Shown: positions 11,830 through 21,954 of the stretch, piece by piece
Layout: the number at the start of each line of letters is the position of its first letter
How positions within the stretch are numbered: the first letter of the stretch is position 1
Origin: Vombatus ursinus
Lineage: Eukaryota > Chordata > Mammalia > Diprotodontia > Vombatidae
DNA length: 64,000 bases
Direction: 5' to 3'
NCBI RefSeq assembly: GCF_900497805.2
Contig: NW_020954585.1
Span: 40,617,527-40,681,526, forward strand
Notes under the pieces: generated by a model
Seen by the model: the letters and a program-made list of their open reading frames with translations, nothing else
Told to the model about the DNA's origin: nothing
Databases searched by the model: none
Position numbers and translations under genes: made by a program

Positions 11830-11977
11830 GTTATTTTTTTAGGCAATTGGAGTTAAGTGACTTGCCCAGGGTCACACAGCTAGTAAGTGTCAAGTGTTTG
11901 GTCTGAGGTTGGATTTGAGCTCAGGTCCTCCTGACTTCAGGGATGGTGCTTTATCCACTGTGCCACTTAGCTGCCCC
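11830..11977 (-). mobile_element. Short marsupial CORE-SINE
   Basis: T-run (tail) at left, 'aagtgacttgcccagggtca' core, head 'ccacttagctgcccc' at right. It splits the L2 reverse-transcriptase region. Confidence 0.85.
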
Positions 11978-12724
11978 TTAACTTTTTTACTTGATGTTAC
12001 CATCTCCTCAAGGTGTCAGCCTATATCTTTTATTTTCCTTTCATGGCCAAATCCCTAGCAAAAGCAGTCTATATTTATTGACTCTACTTCCCCATCTTCT
12101 AGTCACTTTGCAATCTGTTCCCAAACTAGCTTCTGACCTCATTACTCAACTAAAACTGCTCTCTCCAATGCCTAATGATCTTTTAATTTTTCAAATTAAA
12201 TGACCTTTTCTCATTCCTCATCTTTCTTAATTTTTTCTGTAGCATTTTACACTATTGGCCACTTCCTCTTCCAGGACACCCTAAACATTCAGTGATGTTT
12301 ATGATATTTTTTTCTTCTTATTCTCATTTTTCTTACCTATCTGACTTTTGTCTTCTTTTCTAGCTTTATATCTTACTCTTTAACTGTGACTGTCCCTCAA
12401 AGGTATATCATAGATATTCTCTCTTTTTTTTCTCTATACTCTTTAAATTTATTTTATTTTGTGGTGATGTAATCACTTCCAATGGTGATTATTCAATTCT
12501 CACCTCTATGTTGGCGACTCCCACAATTATATATCCAGTTTTAGTCTCTCTCCTAAACTCTACTCTCAATCATCAATTGCTTGTAGGACATCTTCAATTG
12601 TAAGTTCTGTCTCGAGGTTAACATATTCAGAATAAATTCATTCTCCTTTCCTCTGAGATCACTCATTCTCCAAACTTCTCTAGATCTCCTGAGGGTACCA
12701 CCATTTTTCTAGTCACCCAGATAT

Positions 12725-13262
12725 TTTGAAAGCAATTCCAGGCCCAGAGCCATTATAGTTTCCCCTTTCTTGAACATATTATCGAAGTCTAGGAATATAC
12801 CCACTATTTGAATCCAAGATGATAAAACACTCTGTGGACTAAACACTACACATATTGGATTGAATTAAAGCCAAGTCACCTATGCATATTCTTCTTGGTC
12901 TACAATCCATATTAAGCTTCAATCCCTCCCTTCCCCATTCTTGAAATTGGTTCCTCAACTCTAACAGAAATCCTGATTTGTGTGAAGCACACTACAGGCA
13001 TTGACCAATATATCTCAGGTTTTAAGATATTCCTGAGTCCTGGGGTGCCATGCAGAATAGTTAACATGTCACAAGACCTTCTAGAGCCTAATAAATTTTT
13101 CCTATCCCTATGTATCCTTAAATAAAGCACATATAGGCAAAACAGCAGCTAGTTTGCTCCACCTGTCATGCAATAGGAATCCTCTGAAGCCAGTATTTTG
13201 GGTGACAGTGTTGGGATTCCTGGATTCTGGTCAACTCAGTTGGTGTCAGAAGTAGGACTATT
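12725..13262 (+). mobile_element. ERV-L-like LTR fragment with primer-binding site (fossil)
   Basis: A non-L2 block between L2 text ending near 12,720 and resuming near 13,290. An AATAAA signal sits near 13,120, and an LTR-like end is followed at 13,241-13,258 by a tRNA-Leu-type primer-binding site as used by the ERV-L group. Only one LTR plus the leader is seen, so the element is a broken remnant. It is younger than the L2. Family call is by the primer-binding site only. Confidence 0.45.
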
Positions 13263-14054
13263 GGTTGTCTCTTGAGACAATATTCAAGCCATCTTCAACT
13301 CCTTCTCATTCCTTATCCTTTATATCCAATTATTTGCCAAGTTTTGTCGATTCTTCTTCCCCTCACATCCATCACCTCTCCATTCACGTAGCCTGCCACC
13401 TACATAAGGCCCTCATTTCCACTTATCTGGACTATTGTAACAGTCTTTTAAGTAGTCTATCAGCTTCTGGTCTCTCTTTTATCCAATTTATCCTTTGAAA
13501 AGATGGCAAATTAATAATCCTAACGTACAAATCTGACCAGGTTGTTCCCCTGCTAAAGAAATGCAAATTTGTATTTAACATCCTTCACAATCTGGTTCCA
13601 GCCTACCTTTCCAGGCTAATTAAATATTACTCCCTCTCTATATAGTTAATATTTCAGTTGAAGTGGCCTAAGTGCTATCCCTCAAACTCGGCACTGTCTC
13701 CTACCTCCATGTGCTAAGAAGGGACTTCCTCCTCACTCCCCTTAGAATACTTAGCTTTCTTCAAGGTCCTGCTCATGTGCAACCTCTTTTGGGAAGCCTT
13801 TCCTGATGCCTTCAGTTTTTACCATTCCTTCCATTCTCAAATTATCATGCATTTCCTTCTCTGTGGGCCTCTTGTCTTCTCTTGGTAGTCTGTAAGTTCT
13901 ATTAAAAAAATGAATTAATTTTTGTTTTGTCTTTTTATACCTAGTGTCTAACACTCTGCCTTGGGTGCTTTCTACATGCTTTTTATTGTTGGTTTGGACA
14001 TGAAACCATCATCAATTCAGTAATATCTTACAGTTAATTTATATTGTATTGATC

Positions 14055-14265
14055 ATAATAGCAGAGGCAGTGTGGTGCAGTGGTTAGTGAGACAGTATTG
14101 GAAGCAGGAAACTTGGGTTCAAGTCTGATCTCTGATATATTCTAGTTGTGTGAGCATGGGCAAGTCACTTAATCTTTCTGCGCCTCCAAGCAACTTTCTA
14201 AAACAAGTTGCTCTTCCGCTTTAGTGGAGAGTTATCTATACCGAAGAAATCATCAACTTAGACTC
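14055..14265 (+). mobile_element. MIR/Ther-like SINE with extended tail
   Basis: Head 'gaggcagtgtggtgcagtgg', core 'gcatgggcaagtcacttaat', then a tail 'aacaagttgctcttccgctt' ending 'gaagaaatcatcaact'. The tail is shared with 9,715-9,805 and, reversed, 17,125-17,210. Confidence 0.65.
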
Positions 14266-16265
14266 TGAAACCAAAGACACATCTCCTATACTATTGTTTG
14301 CCAAATAGAAATACTCGTACGCAAGAGACCCTATTTACTCAGCCTACAGACAATAGGTATGTTTGTTTATCATATTGAGTCACGCTATCATTTTATTAGA
14401 GTCAAATTCATATTCAAACAGCGATACTCAGTGCCTGCGTGAATTTGTACCTCTCTTGCAACAGTTCTTCAGCTCTCCAGGAGTCCAAGGTGCATGTATT
14501 GGGATCCACTGGTAAACTCAATACATGTAGGAGTAAAGATGTTTCCAAGCCACATCATTCCACAACATGGCAGCATATTTGCTCAAATAAGTACCAAAGG
14601 TTTGGGTAGGTACGATAGTCACTTAGAAATGGCTTTAAGAGGGCATGAAGTAGTCCTGTTTTAGCCTCAGCGAAATAGTATTTGGATAGAGAGCACTAAC
14701 AAAGTGGGCAATTTTAACCAGCAAATACAAGGAAAAATTCAGTGAAAGACTATAGAGAAGACTTTAGAGGTCATAATACTCATTTTCACTGCATACCATA
14801 CCAGAGAGGAATAGACACAGCAATTATTTCTGGAAATGATACAAATTTATTTACTCCATATTCATCCCTAAGTGATAATTATATGATTATAGAATGCTTG
14901 CTAATGAAAAATGTGGTGAGTCAGCTCATTTCATTGTAGTTTATAATTTGAAACACTACCATTTAGGACATTTAACTTCAGCAAACCATTGCTATTAGGA
15001 ATGAAAACAGGATAATTTGTAGATGGAGTGGTATTTTGTTTAATCCAAAATTGAGTCTAACATCACCACAATCCCTCTGCTATTGTGATTAATACAATAT
15101 AAATTAATTTTAAGATATTAATGAATTCATGTTAGCCTCATGTCCAATCCAACACCAAAAGCATATAGAAAGTATATAATTTTTGACTGACACCAGGTTA
15201 ATGCCATGATCCTGCCTTAGGGTTAGGACTAGCTACAGAATTGGAACTGTTAGTTAGAAGACAGAATGAATGACTAAAAGAAAAGAAGAATGAATGACTG
15301 AAGAAACAGGGATCTGTCCTGGAACCCTTTTATGAAGTATAGGCACATTGTCTCACTGTGTCTTATTAAAACCCTTTCACATCTTTTCCTTTGGGACTGT
15401 GCCTTTGGCACATCCTGCACTTATATGTATACTAGAAAAGGAGTTCCCAACAGCCTCTCCATCCCCATGTTTCCATTCAAATAAAAATCCCCAGGTTGTG
15501 AAATGGCAATTGAGCCTTCATTTCATCAAAGATGCCAAAGAAGATACACTTCTTCCAGGATGTATAGGCTGGCTGAAATAATTTCTGAGTCCTGTGTGAG
15601 GTTTTGACAACTAGGGTTTTACCAAGTTGTGTGACTGAGAGGAAATTTCTCTCACAACCTGAGTTTAAACATTAGGGATTATGAATAAGAATCCCACTTG
15701 GGTCCATGCTGTTCCTTCAAGATTGTCATGAAGCCATGCAGGAAGAAATGAATCCCTCCTCTTTATTTTCTCCACTGTATCCACCCCTTCAAGATTCAAT
15801 AAGATCAGGAGTCTATATAGTTTCATAAGACTTAGCTATTTCGTATTGCCCATGGAAACAAAATGGCAGTGAAGAATCCAAGTGCCACGTAGTCTTTGAA
15901 GGAAAAACCCTTCAAGATGAAAGCACTGTATCTTTAATTACCAGAAATACCTACGAGGTCAGGAAGGACAGAAGCAGACTGGTCAGAGGAGTCGTGGGCA
16001 TCCTAAGATCATGCTTGTATGCTCAGAAAAGGTTATAGCAGCACGGATTAGACTTTCTAGGGTCCATCCTTTTCTAGCGAGATCAAGCAACTCAGGAACT
16101 CTCAGGACAGCTTAGAGGAGGAAATAGAGAGTCCTGGGGAATTATCCACAGGCAATGAGAGTGTCAGGTGATATTAGAAGGTTGGGGCAAATCAATCAGT
16201 TCTTGATATGTTGGAAGCCCTCCTGCTCTCACAATTGTATTTGAGGAAGTTTGAGGAAACAGATT
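14266..16265. other. Long unclassified stretch
   Basis: Two kilobases with no recognised repeat family and no convincing coding frame (longest 77 codons at 15,348-15,581). Two 'gaatgaatgact' units near 15,265-15,300 are a short direct repeat. It may be unique sequence or an old unrecognised element. Confidence 0.4.
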
Positions 16266-16276
16266 TTAGCAAGTTT

Positions 16277-16533
16277 GGGAGTTATTCAGTCTTTTCACTC
16301 ATATCTAACTCTTCGTGACCCCATTTGGAGTTTTCATGGCAAGAGATACTGGAGTGATTTGTCATTTGCTTCTCCAACTCATTTTACAGATGAGGAACTG
16401 AGGCAAATGGGGTTAAGTGACTTGCCCAGGGTCACACAGGCAGTAAGTGTCTGAGGCCAGATTTGAACTCAAGAAGACGAGTTGTCCTGACTCCACCCTT
16501 GGACTCTATTCACTGCACCACCTGGCTGCCCTG
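16277..16533 (-). mobile_element. CORE-SINE with RTE-like tail
   Basis: Tail 'cttcgtgaccccatttggag' at left, core, and head ending 'ccacctggctgccc' at right. Flanks 'gtttgggag' and 'gtttggggg' look like the TSD. Confidence 0.85.
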
Positions 16534-16594
16534 TTTGGGGGTAGTAAGTCTGAATGCAAGGATGCATTCAGGGTAGGAGAAGAAGAATTTAATT

Positions 16595-17000
16595 AATTCA
16601 ATTTAACAAGCATTTATTAAGCTCCTATGTGGTAACTAGCCAAGCACTGGGGAGTAAAGGGAAAAAAGGAAAAGAATCTCTGCTCTCAAGAAGTTTATAT
16701 TGTCCTGGGACAAAACAAAAACAAAGCAAAATAAAACAAACAAACCAAAAAACCCCGGGAGATAGATAAGTAAGGAGTAGGGCAAGAGTGGACAACCTGC
16801 AGCATTGAGGCCACATGTGGCCCTCCAGTGAGGCCCTTTAGAGCACATATGGCCTTGAGGCCACAGGTTCCCCACCCTTGAAGCAGGGGATCAGGAGAAG
16901 ACATGTAACAGAGTACACTTGAACAGAGCTTTAAAGGGTGTTAAGGATTCTAAGAGGTAGAAGGAAAACAAACAAAGCATTCTGGGGAGGTAGAAATGAT
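16595..17000 (-). mobile_element. L2 LINE 3' end, antisense
   Basis: 'acaagcatttattaagctcc' (reverse of the L2 3' terminus), 'ctgctctcaagaagtttata', and after a MITE insertion 'agagctttaaagggtgttaa'. The MITE at 16,783-16,880 splits it. Confidence 0.7.
16783..16880. mobile_element. hAT-type MITE (98 bp)
   Basis: The left end (caagagtggacaacctgc) and the reverse complement of the right end (caagggtggggaacctgt) form inverted repeats extending about 37 bases. Flanking octamers 'gagtaggg' (16,775-16,782) and 'aagcaggg' (16,881-16,888) match at 6 of 8 positions, as expected for an 8-bp hAT duplication. Non-autonomous: no room for a transposase. Confidence 0.7.
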
Positions 17001-17120
17001 TCAGTAACACTAACAGCTAACATTTTTAGAGCATTCTAGATTTTGTGAACTACTTAAAATACGTCATCTTATCTAAGCCCTACAACAAGTCTGACAGGTA
17101 GGTATTATAGAAATTTCTTT
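17000..17120 (-). mobile_element. MIR fragment, antisense
   Basis: 'cagctaacatttttagagca' and 'cctacaacaagtctgacagg' are reversed MIR 3' text. Confidence 0.55.
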
Positions 17121-17124
17121 TTGG

Positions 17125-17370
17125 GGGCGATGGGTAGCACAGCCCTGTGATCTCTTCAATGTAGGGGAAACTCCTGGTGTGAAAATTCTCTCCCACAAAG
17201 CAGATTGCCAACTCCTCTTAATCAAGTCTTACAGAGTTGCCAGGGAGTGCTGACTGGTTAAGTGCTTGTCCCTGCTGTTGCTCACACAATCCGTCTGTGT
17301 TAGAGGTAGAATTTGAAACCCAGGTTTTCTGACTCCAAGACAGGCTCTCTATCCCCTGTGCCATTCTACT
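17125..17370 (-). mobile_element. Ther-like SINE, antisense
   Basis: The reversed extended tail 'ctcttcaatgtaggggaaac' and 'aaagcagattgccaactcct' precede a reversed core and head. Same module as at 14,200. Confidence 0.6.
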
Positions 17371-17384
17371 TTTTGCTACAGCTA

Positions 17385-18035
17385 TTACAGGAGCCACACA
17401 ACCATGTTGATAGAATTCACTGCAAATTTTTGTTATCAGATCCCACAAAGGCTCTCACTGCTGGAAGACGATCTTTTTTCTCTTCCCTAGATGACTTTCT
17501 TGACCTCCCTACAGTGACTATTACAAGTTTTTGTACCTCAAAACTCCTTAACATCTCCATTTTCTCCTCTTTCTCTCCAGCTTCTGTGACTGTTTTCCTC
17601 TCCAAAGGCAATCTCTCTACTTGTATCCTTGATCTCCTCACCTGTTATTTTCTCAGATAGTTTCATCTCTCAGTTAACCCTTCTCTCCTAGAGCTAAGTA
17701 GTGCAGAGGATAGAATACCATGCCTAGAGACAGCAGAATTCATCTTCCTGAGTTCAAATCTGGCCTCAGACACTTTCACTAACTGTGTGACCCTGGGCAA
17801 GTCACTTAACCCTGTTTGCCTCAGTTCCTCATCTATAAAATGAGCTGGAGAAAGAACCACTCCAGTATCTTTGCCAAGAAAATCCCAAATGGGGTAACAA
17901 GGAGTCAGACAGGACTGAAAAACGACTGAACAATGATTTCCTTGATATAGAATTTTCTATCTTTCCCTTTTTACTGGCTCCTTCTCTAAATGCCTACAAA
18001 TATGCCCTTTTAAGCTATGGTCTTTTCAAGTTCTC
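17385..18035 (+). mobile_element. L2 LINE coding fragment, sense
   Basis: L2 text upstream of the reverse-transcriptase core: 'ctccaaaggcaatctctcta', 'tgtatccttgatctcctcac', then, after a SINE, 'tactggctccttctctaaat' and 'tgcctacaaatatgcccttt'. Collinear with 11,580-11,810. Broken frame. Confidence 0.65.
17691..17935 (+). mobile_element. CORE-SINE with RTE-like tail
   Basis: Weak head, then 'ctgggcaagtcacttaaccc', 'aaatgagctggagaaagaac', 'cactccagtatctttgccaa' and the end 'gaaaaacgactgaacaatga'. Inserted in the L2 copy. Confidence 0.85.
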
Positions 18036-18133
18036 ACTTTGAGTGAGGTAAAGCCCATTCAGTGAATAAGCTTCTTTAAGAAGTGAGTCGAGGGATGGCC
18101 ACTTTAATCAAAACAAAACAAAAAAAAATCAAA

Positions 18134-18232
18134 CTGGAAGGGGAAAACCCTCAGGGTTGCTGGCCAAAAGAGAAACACAAATAGTAACTATTTCTCTTTT
18201 GGCCAGCAACCCCGAGGGTCTTCCTCTTCCAG
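18134..18232. repeat. 42-bp inverted repeat (hairpin) at the 5' edge of the HAL1-like element
   Basis: Arms 18,134-18,175 and 18,191-18,232 are reverse complements with three mismatches in 42 bases, separated by 15 bases. Similarity stops exactly at both arm ends. The right arm runs into the 5' UTR of the HAL1-like copy; the left arm follows an A-rich stretch. Possible origins: 5' inversion (twin priming) with overlap, or two adjacent elements sharing an end. Confidence 0.85.
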
Positions 18233-18567
18233 ATCTGGGTCACAGTCCTGGTTGGTGGTCCTGGGGTGACGAGGAGCTTTGGTGTGGTGGAGGTTGTGGT
18301 GGTGGTGGAGAGGGAATCCTTCTCACAGTTCCAAGGCAGAAAAGAGTGCCTGTGGTCACTCGTAGTCCAGAGTACAGGCCAGGAGAGGAGCAAACACCTC
18401 AACCTTGACCATACCACCTTGGAAGAACTGAAAATTTACAGGTCCCTAGAAGTATCTCTGAAAACAGCTGCACAAACCCCCAGAAGATTGGGACAGTACA
18501 TTCTCCACACTGGAAGAAGACCCCTACCTCAGCAAAGAGTTTACAACTCAAGTAACTGGCTGGGAAC

Positions 18568-19645
18568 ATGAGCAAACAGCAAAAAAAAGTCAGACCGTAG
18601 AATCTTTCTTTGATGACAAAGAAGATCAAAACATACAACCAGAAGAAGACAACAAAGTCAAAGCTCCTACATCCAAAGCCTCCAAGAAAAATATGAATCA
18701 GTCCCAGGCCATGGAAGGGCACAAAAAGAATTTTGAGAAGCAAGTAAGAGAAGTAGAGGAAAAACTGGAAAGAAAAATGAGAGTGATGCAAGAAAATCAT
18801 GAAAAACAAGTCAACAGCTTGCTGAGACCCCCAAAAATACTGAAGAAAATAACACCTTAAAAAATAGCCTAACTCAAATGGCAAAAGAGGTCCAAAAAGC
18901 CAATGAGGAGAAGAATGCCTTAAAAAGCAAAATTGGCCAAATGGAAAAGGAAGTCCAAAAGCTCACTGAAGAAAATACTTCTTTAAAAATTAGAATGGAG
19001 CAAATGGAAGCTAATGACTTTATGAAAAATTAAGAAATTGTAAAACAAAACAAAAAGAATGAAAAAAATAGAAGACAATGTGAAATATCTCATTGGAAAA
19101 ACAACTGACCTGGAAAATAGACCCAGGAGAGATAATTTAAAAATTGTTGGACTATCTGAAAGCCATGATCAAAAAAAGAGCCTAGACATCATCTTTCAAG
19201 AAATTATCAAGGAAAACTGCCCTGATATTCTAGAACCAGAAAGTAAAATAGAAATCGAAAGAATCTACAGATCACCTCCTGAAAGAGATCCCCAAAGGAA
19301 AACTCCTAGGAATATTATTGTCAAATTGCAGAGTTCCCAGGTCAAGGAGAAAATATTGCAAGCAGTCAGAAAGAAACAATTCAAATATTATGGAAATACA
19401 GTCAAGACAACATAAGATTTAGCAGCTTCTACATTAAGGGACCAAAGGGCTTGGAATATAGTATTCTGGAGGTCAAAAGAGCTAGGATTGCAACCAAGAA
19501 TAACCTGCCCAGCAAAAACGAGTATAATCCTTCAGAGAAAAAATGGGCACTCAGTGAAATAGAGGACTTTCAAGCATTCTTGATGAAAAGGCCAGAGCTG
19601 AATAGAAAATTTGACTTTCAAATACAAGGCACAAGAAAAACATGA
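18568..19645 (+). pseudogene. L1/HAL1 ORF1 (RNA-binding chaperone) remnant
   Basis: The likely start is ATG 18,568 (MSKQQKK). The stop at 19,643-19,645 gives about 359 codons, a usual ORF1p size. The N-terminal third (about 18,700-19,060) is K/E-rich with heptad-like spacing, as in the ORF1p coiled coil. The frame 19,059-19,415 carries the RRM-like start (DLENRPRRDNLKIVGLSES) and C-terminal-domain text (PRNIIVKLQSSQVKEKILQA). The frame 19,451-19,645 carries the tail (FQAFLMKRPELNRKFDFQ). Frame changes and stops separate the blocks; for example, the frame from 18,568 stops at TAG 18,598-18,600. It cannot make a full protein. Confidence 0.75.
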
Positions 19646-19779
19646 AGAAGTAAACAGGAAAGAGAAATCATAAGGGACTTATTAAAGTTGAACTATTTAC
19701 ATTTCTACATGGAAAGAGGATATTTGTAACTCATGAGACCTTTGTCAGTATTAGGGTAGTTGGAGGGAAATATATATAT

Positions 19780-19828
<49 letters not shown>

Positions 19829-19863
19829 TAGAGAGTTAGATATAGACATATATATAGATATAG

Positions 19864-19926
<63 letters not shown>

Positions 19927-20725
19927 GGGTACAGAGTGAGTTGAAGATGAAGAGGTGATATCTAAAAAGTAAAATTAAGGGGTGTGAGAAGATTATACTG
20001 GGAAAAGGATAAAGGGAGAGGTAGAATGGGATAAATTATCTCACATAAAACAGACAAGAAAAAGCTTTTACAGTGGTGGAGAAGTGGGGAAAGGTGAGAT
20101 GGAATGAGTGAATCTTATTCTCATCAGATTTAGCTTAAGGAGGGAATAACATACACACTCAAAGAAATCTATCTTACCCTACAGGAAAATAGGGAGGAAC
20201 AGGATGATAGAAGGGAAGGCAGATGGAGGGAGGGGGTATTCAGAAGCAAACACTTCTGAGGAAGGACAGGTCAAAAGAGAGAATAGAATAAATGGGGGGT
20301 GGGATAGGATGAAAGGAAATATAGTTAGTTTTTCACAACATGACTTCTGTGGAAGTGTTTTGCATGTATAACCCATATTGAGTTGCTTGCCTTCTCAATG
20401 AGGGTGGGTGGGGAGGGAGGAAAGGAGAAAATTTGGAACCCAAAGTTTTAAAAACAAATGTTAAAAATTGTTTTCACATGCAACTAGGAAATAAGATACA
20501 CAGGCAATGGGGTATAGAAATCTATCCTGCTCCACAGGAAAATAGAAGGGGAAGAGGATAAGAGAAGGGGGTGGTGATAGAAGGGAGGCAGATTAGGGGA
20601 AAGGGTATTCAGAATGCATGCTGTCTTGGAGTGGGGGGAGGGGTGAAATGGGGAGAAAATTTGGAACTCAAAATCTTGTGGAAGTGAATATTGAAAACTA
20701 AAAATAAATAAATTATTAATAAAAG
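19646..20725 (+). repeat. HAL1-like 3' UTR with a duplicated module
   Basis: Two related blocks follow each other. 20,160-20,470 has 'aaatctatcttaccctacag', 'gatagaagggaaggcagatg' and 'aaaatttggaacccaaag'. 20,505-20,715 has 'aaatctatcctgctccacag', 'gatagaagggaggcagatta' and 'aaaatttggaactcaaaatc'. The element therefore carries a tandem duplication of its own 3' module. Confidence 0.7.
19785..19925. repeat. (AC)n and (GATA)n microsatellites
   Basis: (AC)n at about 19,785-19,822 and an uninterrupted GATA/GATAGATA run at about 19,864-19,925, both inside the 3' UTR of copy A. Likely length-polymorphic. Confidence 0.95.
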
Positions 20726-20968
20726 AAGGTTCTGATCTACCACAAAAAGAAAACATTCCTATATCCAAAGCCTCAAAGAAAAATATGAATTGGTCTCAGG
20801 CCATGGAAGAGCTCAAAAAGGATTTTAAAAATCAAGTAAGAGAGGTAGAGGAAAAAATGAGAAGAGAAATGAAAGTGTTGCAAGAAAATAATGGGAAAAA
20901 ATCAATAGCTTGGTAAAGGAGGCACAAAAAAAATACTGAAGAAAATAACACCTTAAAAAAGCAGAATA

Positions 20969-21954
20969 GGGGGAGGGGTGGGGCCCAGCCCCATGGTGAT
21001 CAGCCATCCTTTTCCTCATCCCCTCCCCTTATCTCCTTCTCAGACTCTTCACACTTCCCTTTTTCTCCCCTTCCTTCTCCCATTTCCTCTCCTCCTCTTC
21101 CCTCCCCCCATCCTCTGCCATCCCCATTCTTCCCTTCATCCTTTCTCCTTCCTCCCTTCCTTGGCCTAGATGATGCCATGGTGGAGATGGCTGAGGAGGC
21201 CCAGAAGCCTGCTGAGGTGGACATCAAGGGGCTGTGCCAGGACATGTTCTCCGAAATGGTCATGTACCTGATAGGTGAGCTGACAGCCACCAGTGAAGAC
21301 TATAAACTTCTGGAAAATATGAACAAACTGACTAGCTTGAAGTATGTAGAAATGAAAGACAGTGCATTAAACATAAGTAAAAACCTAAAGGACTTAAACC
21401 AGAAATATGGTTTATGATCCTTATCTGGATCAGATCACTTTAACTGAGGAGCAAGTAGCAGCTCTTGAGCAGGCAGCTTACAAGTGGGATGCATATTCAA
21501 AGAAACTAGAAGCAAAGTACAAGAAGTTAGAGAGGCGATGAAAGAATTCTTTAGCACAAAGACTTTGACTATAAGAATGTTTCATAAGAGCTAAAATAAG
21601 TGGGATGGAACTTACCACTATGCTTCAGTTTCTAAAAGGAATCAGTGCTGCTGATCCACGGAGAATCCCAGCCCCCACCTTTGGTTGGTTGTATTACTTT
21701 GGCCACCCCTTAATGTTTTCCTACACTAGTACCCCCAGAACTTCATCTTATTGTGTGCTTCATTGTGTGCCCTGGAAGAAGGCTCAGATATCAGGATCAA
21801 CCCCGTCTAGAGTAGATACAGATGGGAGGCTCTTGTCTCCATCCTCCCCCTCCCCTAGAGCTCTACCTTGGACTCTTTGTTCTGAATGTGCCAACCCCCT
21901 TCATAACCTGTTCTTGAACTTAAATAATAAATGTCTATTTGTGACAAAAAAAAA
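20969..21954 (+). pseudogene. BLOC1S2: Processed pseudogene of BLOC1S2
   Basis: BLOC1S2 is a small coiled-coil subunit of BLOC-1 (lysosome-related organelle biogenesis) and of BORC. The frame at 21,178-21,417 reads MVEMAEEAQKPAEVDIKG, then ELTATSEDYKLLENMNKL and SLKYVEMKD, ending NQKYGL. It follows my memory of the vertebrate protein closely, with a D-D-A just upstream in frame. A one-base insertion near 21,414 shifts the frame; the shifted frame continues [24 protein letters not shown] and KYKKLERR with a stop at 21,539-21,541. No intron is seen, AATAAA lies at 21,926-21,931 and an A-run at 21,946-21,954. A target duplication ('cagaata' with A-rich lead) flanks it at 20,955-20,968 and 21,959-21,968. 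It is dead as a full-length gene; an 80-codon N-terminal frame remains. Confidence 0.9.

Larger units (their letters stand above)
10100..13990 (+). mobile_element. Long L2 LINE, sense, multiply interrupted
   Basis: Coding blocks of a CR1-clade L2 appear in order. An apurinic endonuclease block lies near 10,274 (ETWFPQ, cf. family ETWL). A second endonuclease block lies at about 10,836 (NFNEHFDIPSSILA, cf. GDFNxHVDxPS). Reverse-transcriptase-upstream text lies at 11,580-12,200 ('ctggctcctttcccactgcc', 'ctcaactaaaactgctctct'). The C-terminal block is near 13,400 (STYLDYCNSLLSSLSAS), and 3' text runs to about 13,980. The frame is broken throughout. Inserted elements are a SINE, an LTR fragment and an unclassified block. 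L2 consensus is a little over 3 kb, so most of the element is represented. Confidence 0.75.
18191..20725 (+). mobile_element. HAL1-like LINE copy A (L1-derived, ORF1 only)
   Basis: Order: GC-richer 5' UTR (18,191-18,567), ORF1 remnant (18,568-19,645), then purine-rich 3' UTR (19,646-20,725) ending AATAAATAAATTATTAATAA. No ORF2 text lies between ORF1 and the 3' UTR. That is the 'half-L1' (HAL1) plan, in which an L1 lineage kept only ORF1 and would use a partner L1's ORF2 protein. Copy B follows head-to-tail. Confidence 0.75.

Noticed and set aside
17313-17660. 115-codon plus-strand open frame
   Set aside because: Starts in an antisense SINE and continues into L2 text; not a single gene.
18257-18310. 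GGTGGTGG-rich stretch as a possible CpG-island promoter
   Set aside because: Short, few CpG, and part of the LINE 5' UTR.
18399-18884. 161-codon minus-strand open frame, the longest in the window
   Set aside because: It is antisense to the HAL1-like 5' UTR and ORF1 coiled-coil text; its L/F-rich product is the complement of K/E-rich codons.
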